Shown: piece by piece, positions 18,110-25,646 of the stretch | Layout: each line of letters starts with the position of its first letter | How positions within the stretch are numbered: the stretch's first letter is position 1 | From: Paenibacillus montaniterrae | GTDB taxonomy: Bacteria; Bacillota; Bacilli; Paenibacillales; Paenibacillaceae | DNA length: 64,000 nt | Direction: 5' to 3' | Assembly: GCF_018403185.1 (NCBI RefSeq) | Contig: NZ_BOSE01000008.1 | Coordinates: 124,001 to 188,000, forward strand | Program-made: the position numbers and the translations under genes | Notes under the pieces: generated by a model | Databases searched by the model: none | Told to the model about the DNA's origin: nothing | The model's input: only the letters and a program-made list of their open reading frames with translations

Positions 18110-19201
18110 CTAGCTAAGCACGGCGGCCAATTTGCGAATAACGTTGAAAAACAATAGGTTTATGCCCTTCGAGCGATAGGCGGTTTGATTGAAGCTCCCT
18201 GTCAGATATAGATCGAGCGCTGGTACAACCAGCATAAACGCTCCACTGACGCCAAGATGGCCCCAGGCTGTGTACTTGCGAGTGAATGGGAGAAATTGCA
18301 GCTGCATCAGACCGTAGCCATATTTCATGCCGACCCTCATTTTTTTCCAGTCCTGCATCTTGCGTAAGCTGTCATCCTTCAACAGCTGCTGCTTGGTTAG
18401 CGCCTTCATGAAAAGCAGCAGATCCTCTGTCGTACTGACCGTTTGACCGCTGGCATAGAAGCTGCTGAAGCTGCGATAGTCGTTAAGCTTTATGTGCAGC
18501 TCGTCAAGATGCAGGCTCGCGACCGGGTGTTCACTGGGAACAGCGGGCTCGGAATAATGCGCCAAATAGGAGTGGTTCATGTTGAGCGGCGTGAAAATAG
18601 TTTCATGCAGCACTTCTGCATAGCGCTTTGCAGTAATTGACTCAATAATAAGCCCCAGTAAATTGTAGCCTGTATCAGTATAATGAAACCCCTTGCCGGG
18701 CGGAAAGCGCGGCTGCAAATGCTGCTTGGACCATTCGATCGTTTCTTCCGGCGTCCAGAAGCGTGCCGGTTCCTCTAATACTTCCTCAAGAAATGGACGA
18801 TGCCGCTTCGGCTTATCCTCGAAAAAATCAGGCAAGCCTGATGTATTGCTCAATAAATGCTGGAGCTGAATTTCGTGCGAGTAGTCTTCTCCCTTATAGA
18901 CATGCAGCCCTTCAAGCAAGTCTGAAGGCAAATATTTCGCAATCGGATCATTATAGGCGGCAAGACCTTTCTCAATCAGCATCGCCAATATGACCGAAGT
19001 GAATGTCTTCCCAACACTTGCTGTATGAAAGGGCTGATGCGGATTCGCCAGCAGCTCATCTGTGCTGCCCGCTGCCATTGGCCAATGTATATGCCTTGCA
19101 TCCGAGTGCACGAGTATATATATGTTATGCAGCTTAGAGTCCTGGCTTACTTTGCTAGCTAGCGTCTGCTCGATTTCCCCTTTAATCGCTTCAACATCCA
19201 T
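18110..19201 (-). CDS. Serine beta-lactamase-like hydrolase (class C fold)
   Basis: 363 residues. The active-site motif SxxK is S62-V-G-K65 in HTASVGKTFTSV, the Tyr motif is YTDTGYN near residue 175, and a late HLGVSG corresponds to the KTG-like box. There is no signal peptide, unlike true secreted beta-lactamases, so an intracellular esterase or D-aminopeptidase-like activity is more likely than antibiotic resistance. It lies 53 bases downstream of a TetR gene on the same strand, and the two may be co-transcribed from the palindromic region at 19909. Substrate unknown. Confidence 0.85.
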   Translation of the reverse strand: MDVEAIKGEIEQTLASKVSQDSKLHNIYILVHSDARHIHWPMAAGSTDELLANPHQPFHTASVGKTFTSVILAMLIEKGLAAYNDPIAKYLPSDLLEGLHVYKGEDYSHEIQLQHLLSNTSGLPDFFEDKPKRHRPFLEEVLEEPARFWTPEETIEWSKQHLQPRFPPGKGFHYTDTGYNLLGLIIESITAKRYAEVLHETIFTPLNMNHSYLAHYSEPAVPSEHPVASLHLDELHIKLNDYRSFSSFYASGQTVSTTEDLLLFMKALTKQQLLKDDSLRKMQDWKKMRVGMKYGYGLMQLQFLPFTRKYTAWGHLGVSGAFMLVVPALDLYLTGSFNQTAYRSKGINLLFFNVIRKLAAVLS

Positions 19202-19254
19202 CCCGCTTCCCCCTTGCGCTTATTTACTTAATCCTCTTCACCTGGTCGAATGCA

Positions 19255-19839
19255 TCATTGCTGCGCATCCGGCTGCTTGCGCAATCGTGCTGCCAGCATG
19301 ACATCCTCGGCGGCACTGTCCAGCAGTTCCTTCATGCTTTTCAGATCAGCTGCAATCGGCAATTGTCCATTGATCGCCATCACCGCCAAGCCTGTTTGAA
19401 ATACCCTCATCTTAAGCAAAATGATCCGCAGCTCCTCATCAGTAAAGCCTGCCAGCTCAGGGTCTTTTTTCATATGGGTTACTAGCTCATTGCCCATATC
19501 CTGATCATAATGCTGCAAATAATCGTTTGGCTTTAAGACCAGATCCCGAAACAACAGCGGAAATTCCATCGCAAACTGTAAGCTTGCCATGCCAATATCG
19601 TCAAATGGGCTGCCCGTATTCTGTTTATCAATCATTTGCTGTCCGATTTGGCTAATCCTTTGAACGACTGCACGCTTCAGCTCCTCCACATCGCTAAAGT
19701 TAACGTAGATTGGTGCAATTGAGCTGCCCAGCTGCTCCGCTACTTTCCGTATTGAAATGCTGTCCATTCCTTCTGATTTGGCAATGCTGAACGCAGCTTC
19801 GACAATTTGCTCGGCTGAAAACCTCTTCTTCGGTGCCAT
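19255..19839 (-). CDS. TetR-family transcriptional regulator
   Basis: 194 residues. N-terminal helix-turn-helix: AAFSIAKSEGMDSISIRKVAEQLGSSIAPIYVNF split over two helices at about 10-50; the C-terminal ligand domain is not recognisable. SD GAGGAG lies eight bases before the ATG. A 42-bp perfect palindrome (19909-19950) stands 70 bases upstream and is the obvious operator. The beta-lactamase-like gene downstream is the probable target together with itself. Confidence 0.88.
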   Translation of the reverse strand: MAPKKRFSAEQIVEAAFSIAKSEGMDSISIRKVAEQLGSSIAPIYVNFSDVEELKRAVVQRISQIGQQMIDKQNTGSPFDDIGMASLQFAMEFPLLFRDLVLKPNDYLQHYDQDMGNELVTHMKKDPELAGFTDEELRIILLKMRVFQTGLAVMAINGQLPIAADLKSMKELLDSAAEDVMLAARLRKQPDAQQ

Positions 19840-19858
19840 ACTTGATTCTCCTCACACT

Positions 19859-19902
19859 AGGGCGTGTCTGACAGTGGTCCTCGGAGTTCTCAGGCACGCC
19901 CT
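19859..19902 (-). promoter_or_regulatory. 5' leader hairpin of the tetR gene
   Basis: AGGGCGTGTCTG (19859-19870) pairs with CAGGCACGCCCT (19891-19902) with a single mismatch over 12 positions, enclosing 20 bases. It stands between the palindromic operator and the start codon, so it would be in the mRNA leader. No T-run follows on either strand, which argues against a simple terminator. Confidence 0.5.
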
Positions 19903-19908
19903 AAATAA

Positions 19909-19950
19909 ATAACGATTGTTATATATCATATGATATATAACAATCGTTAT
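19909..19950. promoter_or_regulatory. 42-bp perfect palindrome, likely TetR operator
   Basis: Each half is ATAACGATTGTTATATATCAT (21 bases) and the second half is its exact reverse complement. It is very AT-rich and lies just upstream of the tetR leader. The length suggests two overlapping dimer sites. The inner TATATCATATGATATA and the outer AACGATTGTTA/TAACAATCGTT could each be recognised. Confidence 0.7.
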
Positions 19951-19992
19951 GCTGTAAAGCTCTAACTTTTTTTAGTAGCCAAGCGTTGCAAA

Positions 19993-20023
19993 TAAAAAAG
20001 GCGACCCGGGCGGGCCGCCTTTA
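19993..20023 (-). terminator. Terminator of the FusB-type gene
   Basis: Minus strand AAGGCGGCCCG pairs with CGGGTCGCCTT, followed by TTTTTTATT. A strong GC-rich stem 20 bases after the stop codon at 20043. Confidence 0.88.
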
Positions 20024-20042
20024 ACTAGCTTACGGTGTGGTT

Positions 20043-20693
20043 CTATGACAGAACCGAGCTAATGAACTTTTCCAGAGAAGCAACATCAGTAATATTTTTG
20101 TTGCACTCATGGCCGTTCATACAAATATAATTGCCAACTGATTTATAATTATCAGGCGAGCTTTCTGGTCTCTTTTTCGAAATGGCCGAAAATAACGCGA
20201 GCTTTTCAAACTTATTGCAAACGAAGCAATAGTTTTTCTTATTCGTCTCTGTAAATCTGCCTTCAATACCAACAAATTGTCCGTCCGCATCGTACACAAT
20301 AAACATTTTATTGGTCGCAATATCGGTCCAGCTCAAATAAGACACATAACGGAAATCAATTTGCGAAAGGTCCGGCAGCTTCAGCTTTTTGTTTTTCTTG
20401 AACAGCTTGCGCAGCTGACCTTCAGTAATACGCGGAAACTCGATCAGATATGGCTCGAGCTCCTGCAAATATTGCTGCAAATCGGTGACAGACTTCAACT
20501 CTGAAACAGGCTCCAGCATCGACTTCATGCTTGCCGTAGCGTTAGGAAACAGCTCAAGCACCCTGGATTGCGCACTAAAGCGTACAGATTCCAATACCTT
20601 TGGATCGCTAATGGTTCGAAAGCCTTGAAGCGCTGCATTCGCTTGACTCTTGATGACATTATATTGATAGTTTCTAATAAATGGTTCGCACAT
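20043..20693 (-). CDS. FusB/FusC-family EF-G-binding protein
   Basis: 216 residues from MCEPFIRNYQYN; the ATG is nine bases after AAGGGG, and a TTG two codons earlier is too close to it. FusB proteins bind elongation factor G and free it from ribosomes stalled by fusidic acid. Seen: an N-terminal helical domain with QYN near residue 11, FKKNKKLKLP, then a C-terminal treble-clef zinc domain with CFVC and CMNGHEC as metal ligands followed by NKNITD, closely resembling staphylococcal FusB (CTIC; CRDSIHC; NKQLTD). Chromosomal FusB-like proteins occur in many Firmicutes and need not give clinical resistance. A leader peptide and hairpins upstream suggest induced translation. Confidence 0.9.
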   Translation of the reverse strand: MCEPFIRNYQYNVIKSQANAALQGFRTISDPKVLESVRFSAQSRVLELFPNATASMKSMLEPVSELKSVTDLQQYLQELEPYLIEFPRITEGQLRKLFKKNKKLKLPDLSQIDFRYVSYLSWTDIATNKMFIVYDADGQFVGIEGRFTETNKKNYCFVCNKFEKLALFSAISKKRPESSPDNYKSVGNYICMNGHECNKNITDVASLEKFISSVLS

Positions 20694-20702
20694 GGACAAC
20701 AG

Positions 20703-20743
20703 CCCCTTATTTTAAATTTGAATATAAAATAAGCTGCAAAGCC
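20703..20743 (-). promoter_or_regulatory. SD-masking hairpin and anti-leader sequence of the FusB-type gene
   Basis: On the mRNA, CTTATTTTA (plus 20725-20733) pairs perfectly with TAAAATAAG (20706-20714) around a ten-base loop; CAG and CTG can extend the stem around a GGG bulge. This takes up part of the SD AAGGGG (20703-20708). Just upstream, GGCTTTGC (20736-20743) is exactly complementary to GCAAAGCC, present twice in the leader peptide region. The arrangement resembles translational attenuators. Confidence 0.65.
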
Positions 20744-20818
20744 AAATATTAGAAAACGATAATTTGTAAACGGGCGACATCGTAAGATTGGCCCCCCACG
20801 CAAAGTATCGCCTCTAAA

Positions 20819-20866
20819 TCAGGCTTTGCATGAGGCTTTGCCAATCCGGCAATCTCTGATTGCCAT
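20819..20866 (-). CDS. Leader peptide of the FusB-type gene (15 residues)
   Basis: ATG preceded by AAGGAGGG with nine bases spacing encodes MAIRDCRIGKASCKA and a stop. Its SD is stronger than that of the downstream gene. A -10 TATAAT is at about 20900-20905 on the minus strand, so this is the first frame in the transcript. The coding sequence itself contains a 7-bp hairpin (GGCAATC/GATTGCC) and two GCAAAGCC copies that can pair with GGCTTTGC upstream of the main SD. Regulatory leader peptides are known for fusB and erm genes; no homology to a known peptide is claimed. Confidence 0.6.
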   Translation of the reverse strand: MAIRDCRIGKASCKA

Positions 20867-20938
20867 CAGTATCACCCTCCTTTTTCGCTAGAATGTAAAC
20901 ATTATAGCGTAAAAGCGCTATAAAATAAAGTAAGAGCG

Positions 20939-22498
20939 TTATGCCGGCTTAAATGCATTTGCCAAATGGTCAACCAATGCTTGCTGCAGCGTTCCTTTCG
21001 TAATCGCCTTCTTCTCAAAGGACAGCCCTGAACGAATCATCATCTTTACAACCTCCGGCCTTAGCCCTGTTACGATCGGCTGACCTCCCATCATATTCAC
21101 TCCGTCAAAGACGTTAATCAGCTTTTGCACGACATTCGCATCCATTTCCATTACACCTGACAAATCAATGATCAGCGTTTCAATTTTGTCATTGCCAATT
21201 TGCGTTATGATCTTGTCCTCAATCGTTTCGGCGCGAAGCTCGTCGATCGCACCAACGAGTGGAAGAATAGAAGTTGTGCGGGTCAACGGAATAATCGGCA
21301 CAGAAAGATCTTCGACCATTGCACGCTGTGCTCGAATCAGATCATCCTTAAATTGTGAATAGCTAATAAACAGCTGATTTAGAAATTGATCCATCAGCTG
21401 GTTAATATTTTTCTCCAGACTGTAATAATGCTCTCGCGATTCGCATTGATTGTTCAGCCGATCGAAATTGTACAGAAAATCCCACATTACGCGCCGTACA
21501 GCCTGAATCCATTCCAGTTTAAAGGCAAGCGTCAAGGAATGCTTTGCCCACATAACACCTTCTTGCTTGGCGAAAGCAATTACTTCATACTCCTTTCCAT
21601 CAATAATGTACAGCACCAGCTTATGTGCATTCTCAAGCAGGTTAATATTGCCGATTGTGAGAATTTCGTCAATTTTATCTCGTACATTGACAGCTTCCAT
21701 TAGCAGCCGTTGTTCAAACGCTTCCCGATTTACAATAAAAAATTCATTTAAGTGTGTTGTAGCTTCCAGCTCCAGCGTAACCACCTCTTTTAATTTCATA
21801 TTGTTCATTTCCTTTGGAAACGAGATGGTAAATTTCGTCCCGACACCTTCCTCGCTTTGCACTTCAATCGTGCCCCCATGCTGATAAATGACAGAAAAAA
21901 CAAGAGTAAGCCCCATCCCCGTTCCGTTCGCCTTCGTCGAAAAAAATGGCGTGCCAAGCATACTCAGTTTTTCCTGTGGAATGCCTAAACCATTGTCCTG
22001 AATGCAAACGATTACCTCATCGTCCGTAACGGTGTGTTCAATATAGATGGAGCCCTGATCAGGAATCGCCTCAAAGGCATTTTTCAATAAATTAAAAAAA
22101 ACTTTTTTTAGTTGATTTTTTTTGCCGAATATGTATGTATCTGGGGCTTGCAAATCTTTGTGGATCGTTACCCGATAAAACTGATCCTGGAACAGCTGGG
22201 TCAATGCATCGAGCTCTACCGCCAAATTAACCGAAACATATGTCTCGTCCTCCATCTCGGGTTTGGACACTTGCAGTAAATTTTGCAAAATATCAATCGC
22301 GTTTTCCAGTTCTGATTCGGCAATTTCTACGTAATTGCGATCATGCCGTTCTCTTAGCAGCTGCAAAAATCCTTTAACAGCAGTTAACGGATTTTTAACC
22401 TCATGGGCTATACCTGCGGCAATTTGACCAACGGAAGCCAAATGGCTCATGTGAATGTCTTTTCTTTTACGCTCTACAGTATTTTCTACCTTCTGCAT
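20939..22498 (-). CDS. Soluble histidine kinase fused to an RsbR-like STAS domain
   Basis: 519 residues, no membrane helix. Residues about 15-80 form HisKA with phospho-acceptor H32 in AHEVKNPL; 110-225 form HATPase_c (NLLKNAFEAI, DNGLGIP, GTGMGLTL), related to sporulation kinases of the KinA/B/C type. After about 235, a middle region of about 165 residues resembles nothing I can name, and 405-515 is a STAS domain with LIIDLSGVMEMDANVVQKL and VTGLRPEVV, as in RsbR/RsbS stressosome proteins. The usual Thr of DxTG is Ser here (DLSG). It probably links phosphorelay or stress signalling; no response regulator gene is adjacent. SD CGGAGG six bases before ATG. Confidence 0.88.
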   Translation of the reverse strand: MQKVENTVERKRKDIHMSHLASVGQIAAGIAHEVKNPLTAVKGFLQLLRERHDRNYVEIAESELENAIDILQNLLQVSKPEMEDETYVSVNLAVELDALTQLFQDQFYRVTIHKDLQAPDTYIFGKKNQLKKVFFNLLKNAFEAIPDQGSIYIEHTVTDDEVIVCIQDNGLGIPQEKLSMLGTPFFSTKANGTGMGLTLVFSVIYQHGGTIEVQSEEGVGTKFTISFPKEMNNMKLKEVVTLELEATTHLNEFFIVNREAFEQRLLMEAVNVRDKIDEILTIGNINLLENAHKLVLYIIDGKEYEVIAFAKQEGVMWAKHSLTLAFKLEWIQAVRRVMWDFLYNFDRLNNQCESREHYYSLEKNINQLMDQFLNQLFISYSQFKDDLIRAQRAMVEDLSVPIIPLTRTTSILPLVGAIDELRAETIEDKIITQIGNDKIETLIIDLSGVMEMDANVVQKLINVFDGVNMMGGQPIVTGLRPEVVKMMIRSGLSFEKKAITKGTLQQALVDHLANAFKPA

Positions 22499-22759
22499 TC
22501 TGAACCTCCGATCTTCAATTGTCCTTCATGCTCACATAAATGTGAGATTAAATTTCCATTAAATGACGTTATGCTCACTCTATATAGTATCACAGCCTTT
22601 GACGAAATAGAGTGAAAATTTCGACGTCTGCGATTATTTAGCTCGAAGGTACTACTGAGTTGTTTCTGCATGCCACGAACAGTACAATACGACTTCATCT
22701 TCATCGTGCTTCTGTCGATGAATAGAGTATAGACAAAATTGTAACTAACGGAGGCCACT

Positions 22760-23137
22760 ATGATGAACAATCGCAGAAAAACTCCTTTTCGCTACGTATT
22801 GAAAGAGCCTGTCGCTTTTGATCTGCAATTTTTAAGTATTAATGGCATTGTTCCACCCGAAAAGCCTGTGCTTGCCATTTTATATAATTTGAATCGCAAT
22901 GGCTGCCGCATATGGATGCCGGTTTCCTTGCCTGTTGAGAACAATCATATTGAGGTAAGCATGGAAATATTATTAAATGATGTGCCTTTAACATTAAAGG
23001 GATCGCTGCGCTGGAGCCTTCCACATGAAGGCGGCTACTACTATGGAGTCGAGCTGGATGAATCAGATGAAGAACGTGACCGGCTGCCCGCTGAATTAAG
23101 GGAGCTGGCAGGACAAAATCGTATCCTGGCACAATAA
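22760..23137 (+). CDS. PilZ-domain protein (probable c-di-GMP receptor)
   Basis: 125 residues. N-terminal RRKTPFRY gives an RxxxR-like motif, and NLNRNGCRIWMP gives the (D/N)xSxxG-like motif with Asn and a changed Ser position, followed by beta strands ending in GVELDES. PilZ domains bind cyclic di-GMP and control motility or exopolysaccharide; the degenerate second motif makes binding uncertain. It is a single gene divergent from the histidine kinase. SD GGAGG five bases before ATG. No effector domain is present, so it would act by protein contact. Confidence 0.72.
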   Translation: MMNNRRKTPFRYVLKEPVAFDLQFLSINGIVPPEKPVLAILYNLNRNGCRIWMPVSLPVENNHIEVSMEILLNDVPLTLKGSLRWSLPHEGGYYYGVELDESDEERDRLPAELRELAGQNRILAQ

Positions 23138-23357
23138 AGCTGCCTTGCTCTATATGCGTTATGACCATTCCGTTGAGCACCTGAATCCTTCGAAAAAACA
23201 TGTAGCTTTCCTGTGTTTTACTGGATTCAGGTGACCATCAGCATCATAAAAACTTCTAATATATTTGCATACTGTTCTGTGTTAAAATGCATATTGAGGA
23301 AATTAGATGTACTTTCCTACTTATTTCCATTATTGGAATGAAGGAGTATGATGCTAA

Positions 23358-24575
23358 TTGAAAAAGCTAGGCATGATGGTTTTATCTTTAGTTTTAATGT
23401 CTACATTAGTGTCCAGTCTATTGAATCCAACTGCTTCAGCGAACCCCAATTTAACGGAAACAGAGAAAAACGACAGCTTTGAAACAGCAACCTCTATTGA
23501 ATTGAACCGCAAATATACCGGTGTAATTGAAGGCTACTCTTCTGATGCAGGCTCCAGTGTCGATTATTACAAATTTACACTTCCTGTTGACGGTAATGTA
23601 ATTGTAACGATTCATAATCAGGAAGGTAAAAACTGGTACCTTGACATTCTTACTCCAGAACACACCTTCAACACGCTATTCTCCAACAATTTGACCGAGC
23701 CACTAGACAAGTCTAAAAAGAGCAGCAGAATCGAGGTTGGTTTGCCGGCCGGAACCTACTATATGAAAGTGACCGGCTCGCCCGAAACGGTTAGTGTGCC
23801 TTATTCCTTTGAAACGACTTACTTGCAAGGGGCGAATTTTGAGAAAGAACCTAATGATACATTGCAGGAAGCGACAGCTGTACAATTGAATAAAGCTTAT
23901 TCCGGGGTAATTGAGGAATACTATGATACTTGGACTTATTCAGGAACGAGTAATGACTATTTCGTTTTTACATTAGATAAAAAGACAGAAATCGCTGCTG
24001 GGATCAAGAATAAGGCAGGCTCTACATGGTATATGGAGCTTACTGATGCAAAGGGAGCTCAACTATTAAAGCATTATTCGAACCCAAACAGCAGCTCCTA
24101 TTCCTCGACCGTAAAAACACTCGAAGCCGGTAAATATTATATTCGAATGAGCGGCTACAATGATGCAGCAGACAAAGTTTACAAGTTTATGCTTTCAGAT
24201 AAAGGCGTAAAAGAGCTCCGTGCTTTGAACGACATTTCCGTCTATATAGACGGTGAGCATCAAGCCTACACTCAGCCACCTGTGCTGGAAAACGGGACTA
24301 CACTTGTTCCAATGCGTGCCATTTTTGAGAAGTTAGGAGCTACCGTCGTTTGGAACAGTAAAAACAAAGTGGTCACTGCGAAAAAAGGCGAGACAGAAAT
24401 CAAATTAACGATCGATTCCAAGGTTGCAACGGTGAACAACAAAAGCATACCTCTTGCCCAACCAGCAAAAGTAATGAACGGGTCAACAATGGTACCTTTG
24501 CGCTTTGTTAGCGAGGCGTTGGGCGCCAACATCATTTGGTTCCAGGACACCTCCACAATCTATATCGGTTCGTAA
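23358..24575 (+). CDS. Secreted protein with two PPC-like domains and a copper amine oxidase N-terminal (stalk) domain
   Basis: 405 residues, start TTG with GAAGGAG eleven bases upstream; MKKLG gives a proper signal peptide (to about ASAN, residue 29). Two related repeats begin ETEKNDSFETATSIELN and FEKEPNDTLQEATAVQLN, the hallmark of bacterial pre-peptidase C-terminal (PPC) domains that form beta sandwiches. The last about 115 residues (ISVYIDGEHQAYTQPPVLENG, then LVPMRAIFEKLGA) are the Cu_amine_oxidN1 domain, common on Paenibacillus surface proteins. No catalytic domain, so a binding or scaffold role is likely. Confidence 0.88.
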   Translation: MKKLGMMVLSLVLMSTLVSSLLNPTASANPNLTETEKNDSFETATSIELNRKYTGVIEGYSSDAGSSVDYYKFTLPVDGNVIVTIHNQEGKNWYLDILTPEHTFNTLFSNNLTEPLDKSKKSSRIEVGLPAGTYYMKVTGSPETVSVPYSFETTYLQGANFEKEPNDTLQEATAVQLNKAYSGVIEEYYDTWTYSGTSNDYFVFTLDKKTEIAAGIKNKAGSTWYMELTDAKGAQLLKHYSNPNSSSYSSTVKTLEAGKYYIRMSGYNDAADKVYKFMLSDKGVKELRALNDISVYIDGEHQAYTQPPVLENGTTLVPMRAIFEKLGATVVWNSKNKVVTAKKGETEIKLTIDSKVATVNNKSIPLAQPAKVMNGSTMVPLRFVSEALGANIIWFQDTSTIYIGS

Positions 24576-24599
24576 CCATCAAAAATTTCTATAATCGAG

Positions 24600-24633
24600 G
24601 AAGCTTCCAGACATGATGGCCTGGAAGCTTCTT
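24600..24633. terminator. Bidirectional terminator between the stalk protein and SRPBCC genes
   Basis: GAAGCTTCCAG (24600-24610) and CTGGAAGCTTC (24621-24631) pair perfectly around ten bases. The genes converge here, so it can serve both; the T-run is short on each side. Confidence 0.65.
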
Positions 24634-24654
24634 GGTGTATCATAATCCATTCTG

Positions 24655-25134
24655 CTAAGAAAAGCTCTTCAGATGCTCCGCTAGACGATCCATCGTCTGT
24701 TCTGCACCCGGGACGGCGTAGGCTTTCACCTTTTCGAATGTTTCGTCCGTTTCTTCGAAAACGGTACGATAAGTAACTTTGGTTTTCCCATCTACTTCTT
24801 CAAAGCAAGCTGTCGCCAAAAAATGGGGAAACGCATCATGCTTGAAAACGATTCGTTCGGGTTTTACAAGCTCAATAAATATATGGATGTTTGGAAAATC
24901 AACGCCATCAGGACTGTGCATAACAAACTCCCATGTACCCCCCGGTTTCAGATCAAACGTCTGAAAAGTCGATGTAAAGCCTTGAGGTCCCCACCATTTC
25001 ACCAAATGCTCCTCTTTCGTCCAGGCATCAAATACAAGCTCGCGCGACGCATCAAATACGCGGGAGATTACGATCTCACGATCACCTACTTGCGCTGCAG
25101 TAATGTTATTGTTTATTCCATTGTTTTGGTTCAT
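24655..25134 (-). CDS. SRPBCC (AHSA1-like) protein, second copy
   Basis: 159 residues. REIVISRVFDASRELVFDAWTKEEHLVKWWGPQGFT is the typical start of AHSA1/START-like proteins, followed by the barrel ending TMDRLAEHLKSF. Members bind hydrophobic ligands or act like Aha1; the function here is unknown. It follows another SRPBCC gene by 14 bases and both follow a sigma-70 factor with a SnoaL domain, a common Firmicute arrangement. Confidence 0.88.
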   Translation of the reverse strand: MNQNNGINNNITAAQVGDREIVISRVFDASRELVFDAWTKEEHLVKWWGPQGFTSTFQTFDLKPGGTWEFVMHSPDGVDFPNIHIFIELVKPERIVFKHDAFPHFLATACFEEVDGKTKVTYRTVFEETDETFEKVKAYAVPGAEQTMDRLAEHLKSFS

Positions 25135-25148
25135 ATCCGTTCCTCTAA

Positions 25149-25574
25149 TTAGGCTTGTTCTACATATTTTTTGAAATTATCCATAATCGCTTGCCAGCCG
25201 GCCTGCTGGAACTCAACAGGGTGGGTGCTTTCAGGGTCAAAGGTTTCCACGACCTTCGTTTCATTTCCTTGATTATTGAACGAAATATCAACCTTCCTCC
25301 CGTCACCCATTGTATATGAAATCAACTCATGCTGCTTTACAGCATCATAAGTGCCAACAAAATCAAAGCCCGCACTGCCATCTTTCGCTTCCATTCTCGT
25401 AAGAAACTTGCCGCCGACTTGCAAATCATTTTCCGCTTTTGGCGCATGCCAATCCTCTGAAGCCTGGTTCCACTTCATAATATGGTCCGGCTCCGTCCAA
25501 CAATTCCAAACTTTTTCAATTGGTGCTTGAATGACTGCCTCTACCGTTACTCTCGCTTGATTACTTGTTTCCAT
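25149..25574 (-). CDS. SRPBCC (AHSA1-like) protein, first copy
   Basis: 141 residues. VTVEAVIQAPIEKVWNCWTEPDHIMKWNQAS is the ligand-cavity start, followed by ISYTMGDGRKVDISF and the C-terminal helix GWQAIMDNFKKYV. Same family as the next gene but clearly diverged (WNQA instead of WWGP). Between this gene and the sigma factor upstream there are 72 bases with GAGAGGTGTCC before the ATG. Confidence 0.88.
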   Translation of the reverse strand: METSNQARVTVEAVIQAPIEKVWNCWTEPDHIMKWNQASEDWHAPKAENDLQVGGKFLTRMEAKDGSAGFDFVGTYDAVKQHELISYTMGDGRKVDISFNNQGNETKVVETFDPESTHPVEFQQAGWQAIMDNFKKYVEQA

Positions 25575-25646
25575 TTAATGGACACCTCTCTCAATTTATC
25601 ATTATTTTTGCGTCTCACTATTTTAGACGTAATCCAATTGCGAAAT

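Noticed and set aside
18110-19201. Antibiotic-resistance beta-lactamase
   Set aside because: It has the SxxK and Tyr motifs but no signal peptide, and is closer to the general serine hydrolase/esterase group.
20525-20803. A 92-codon minus-strand frame overlapping the FusB-type gene start
   Set aside because: It overlaps the real gene in another frame and includes the attenuator hairpin; no SD.
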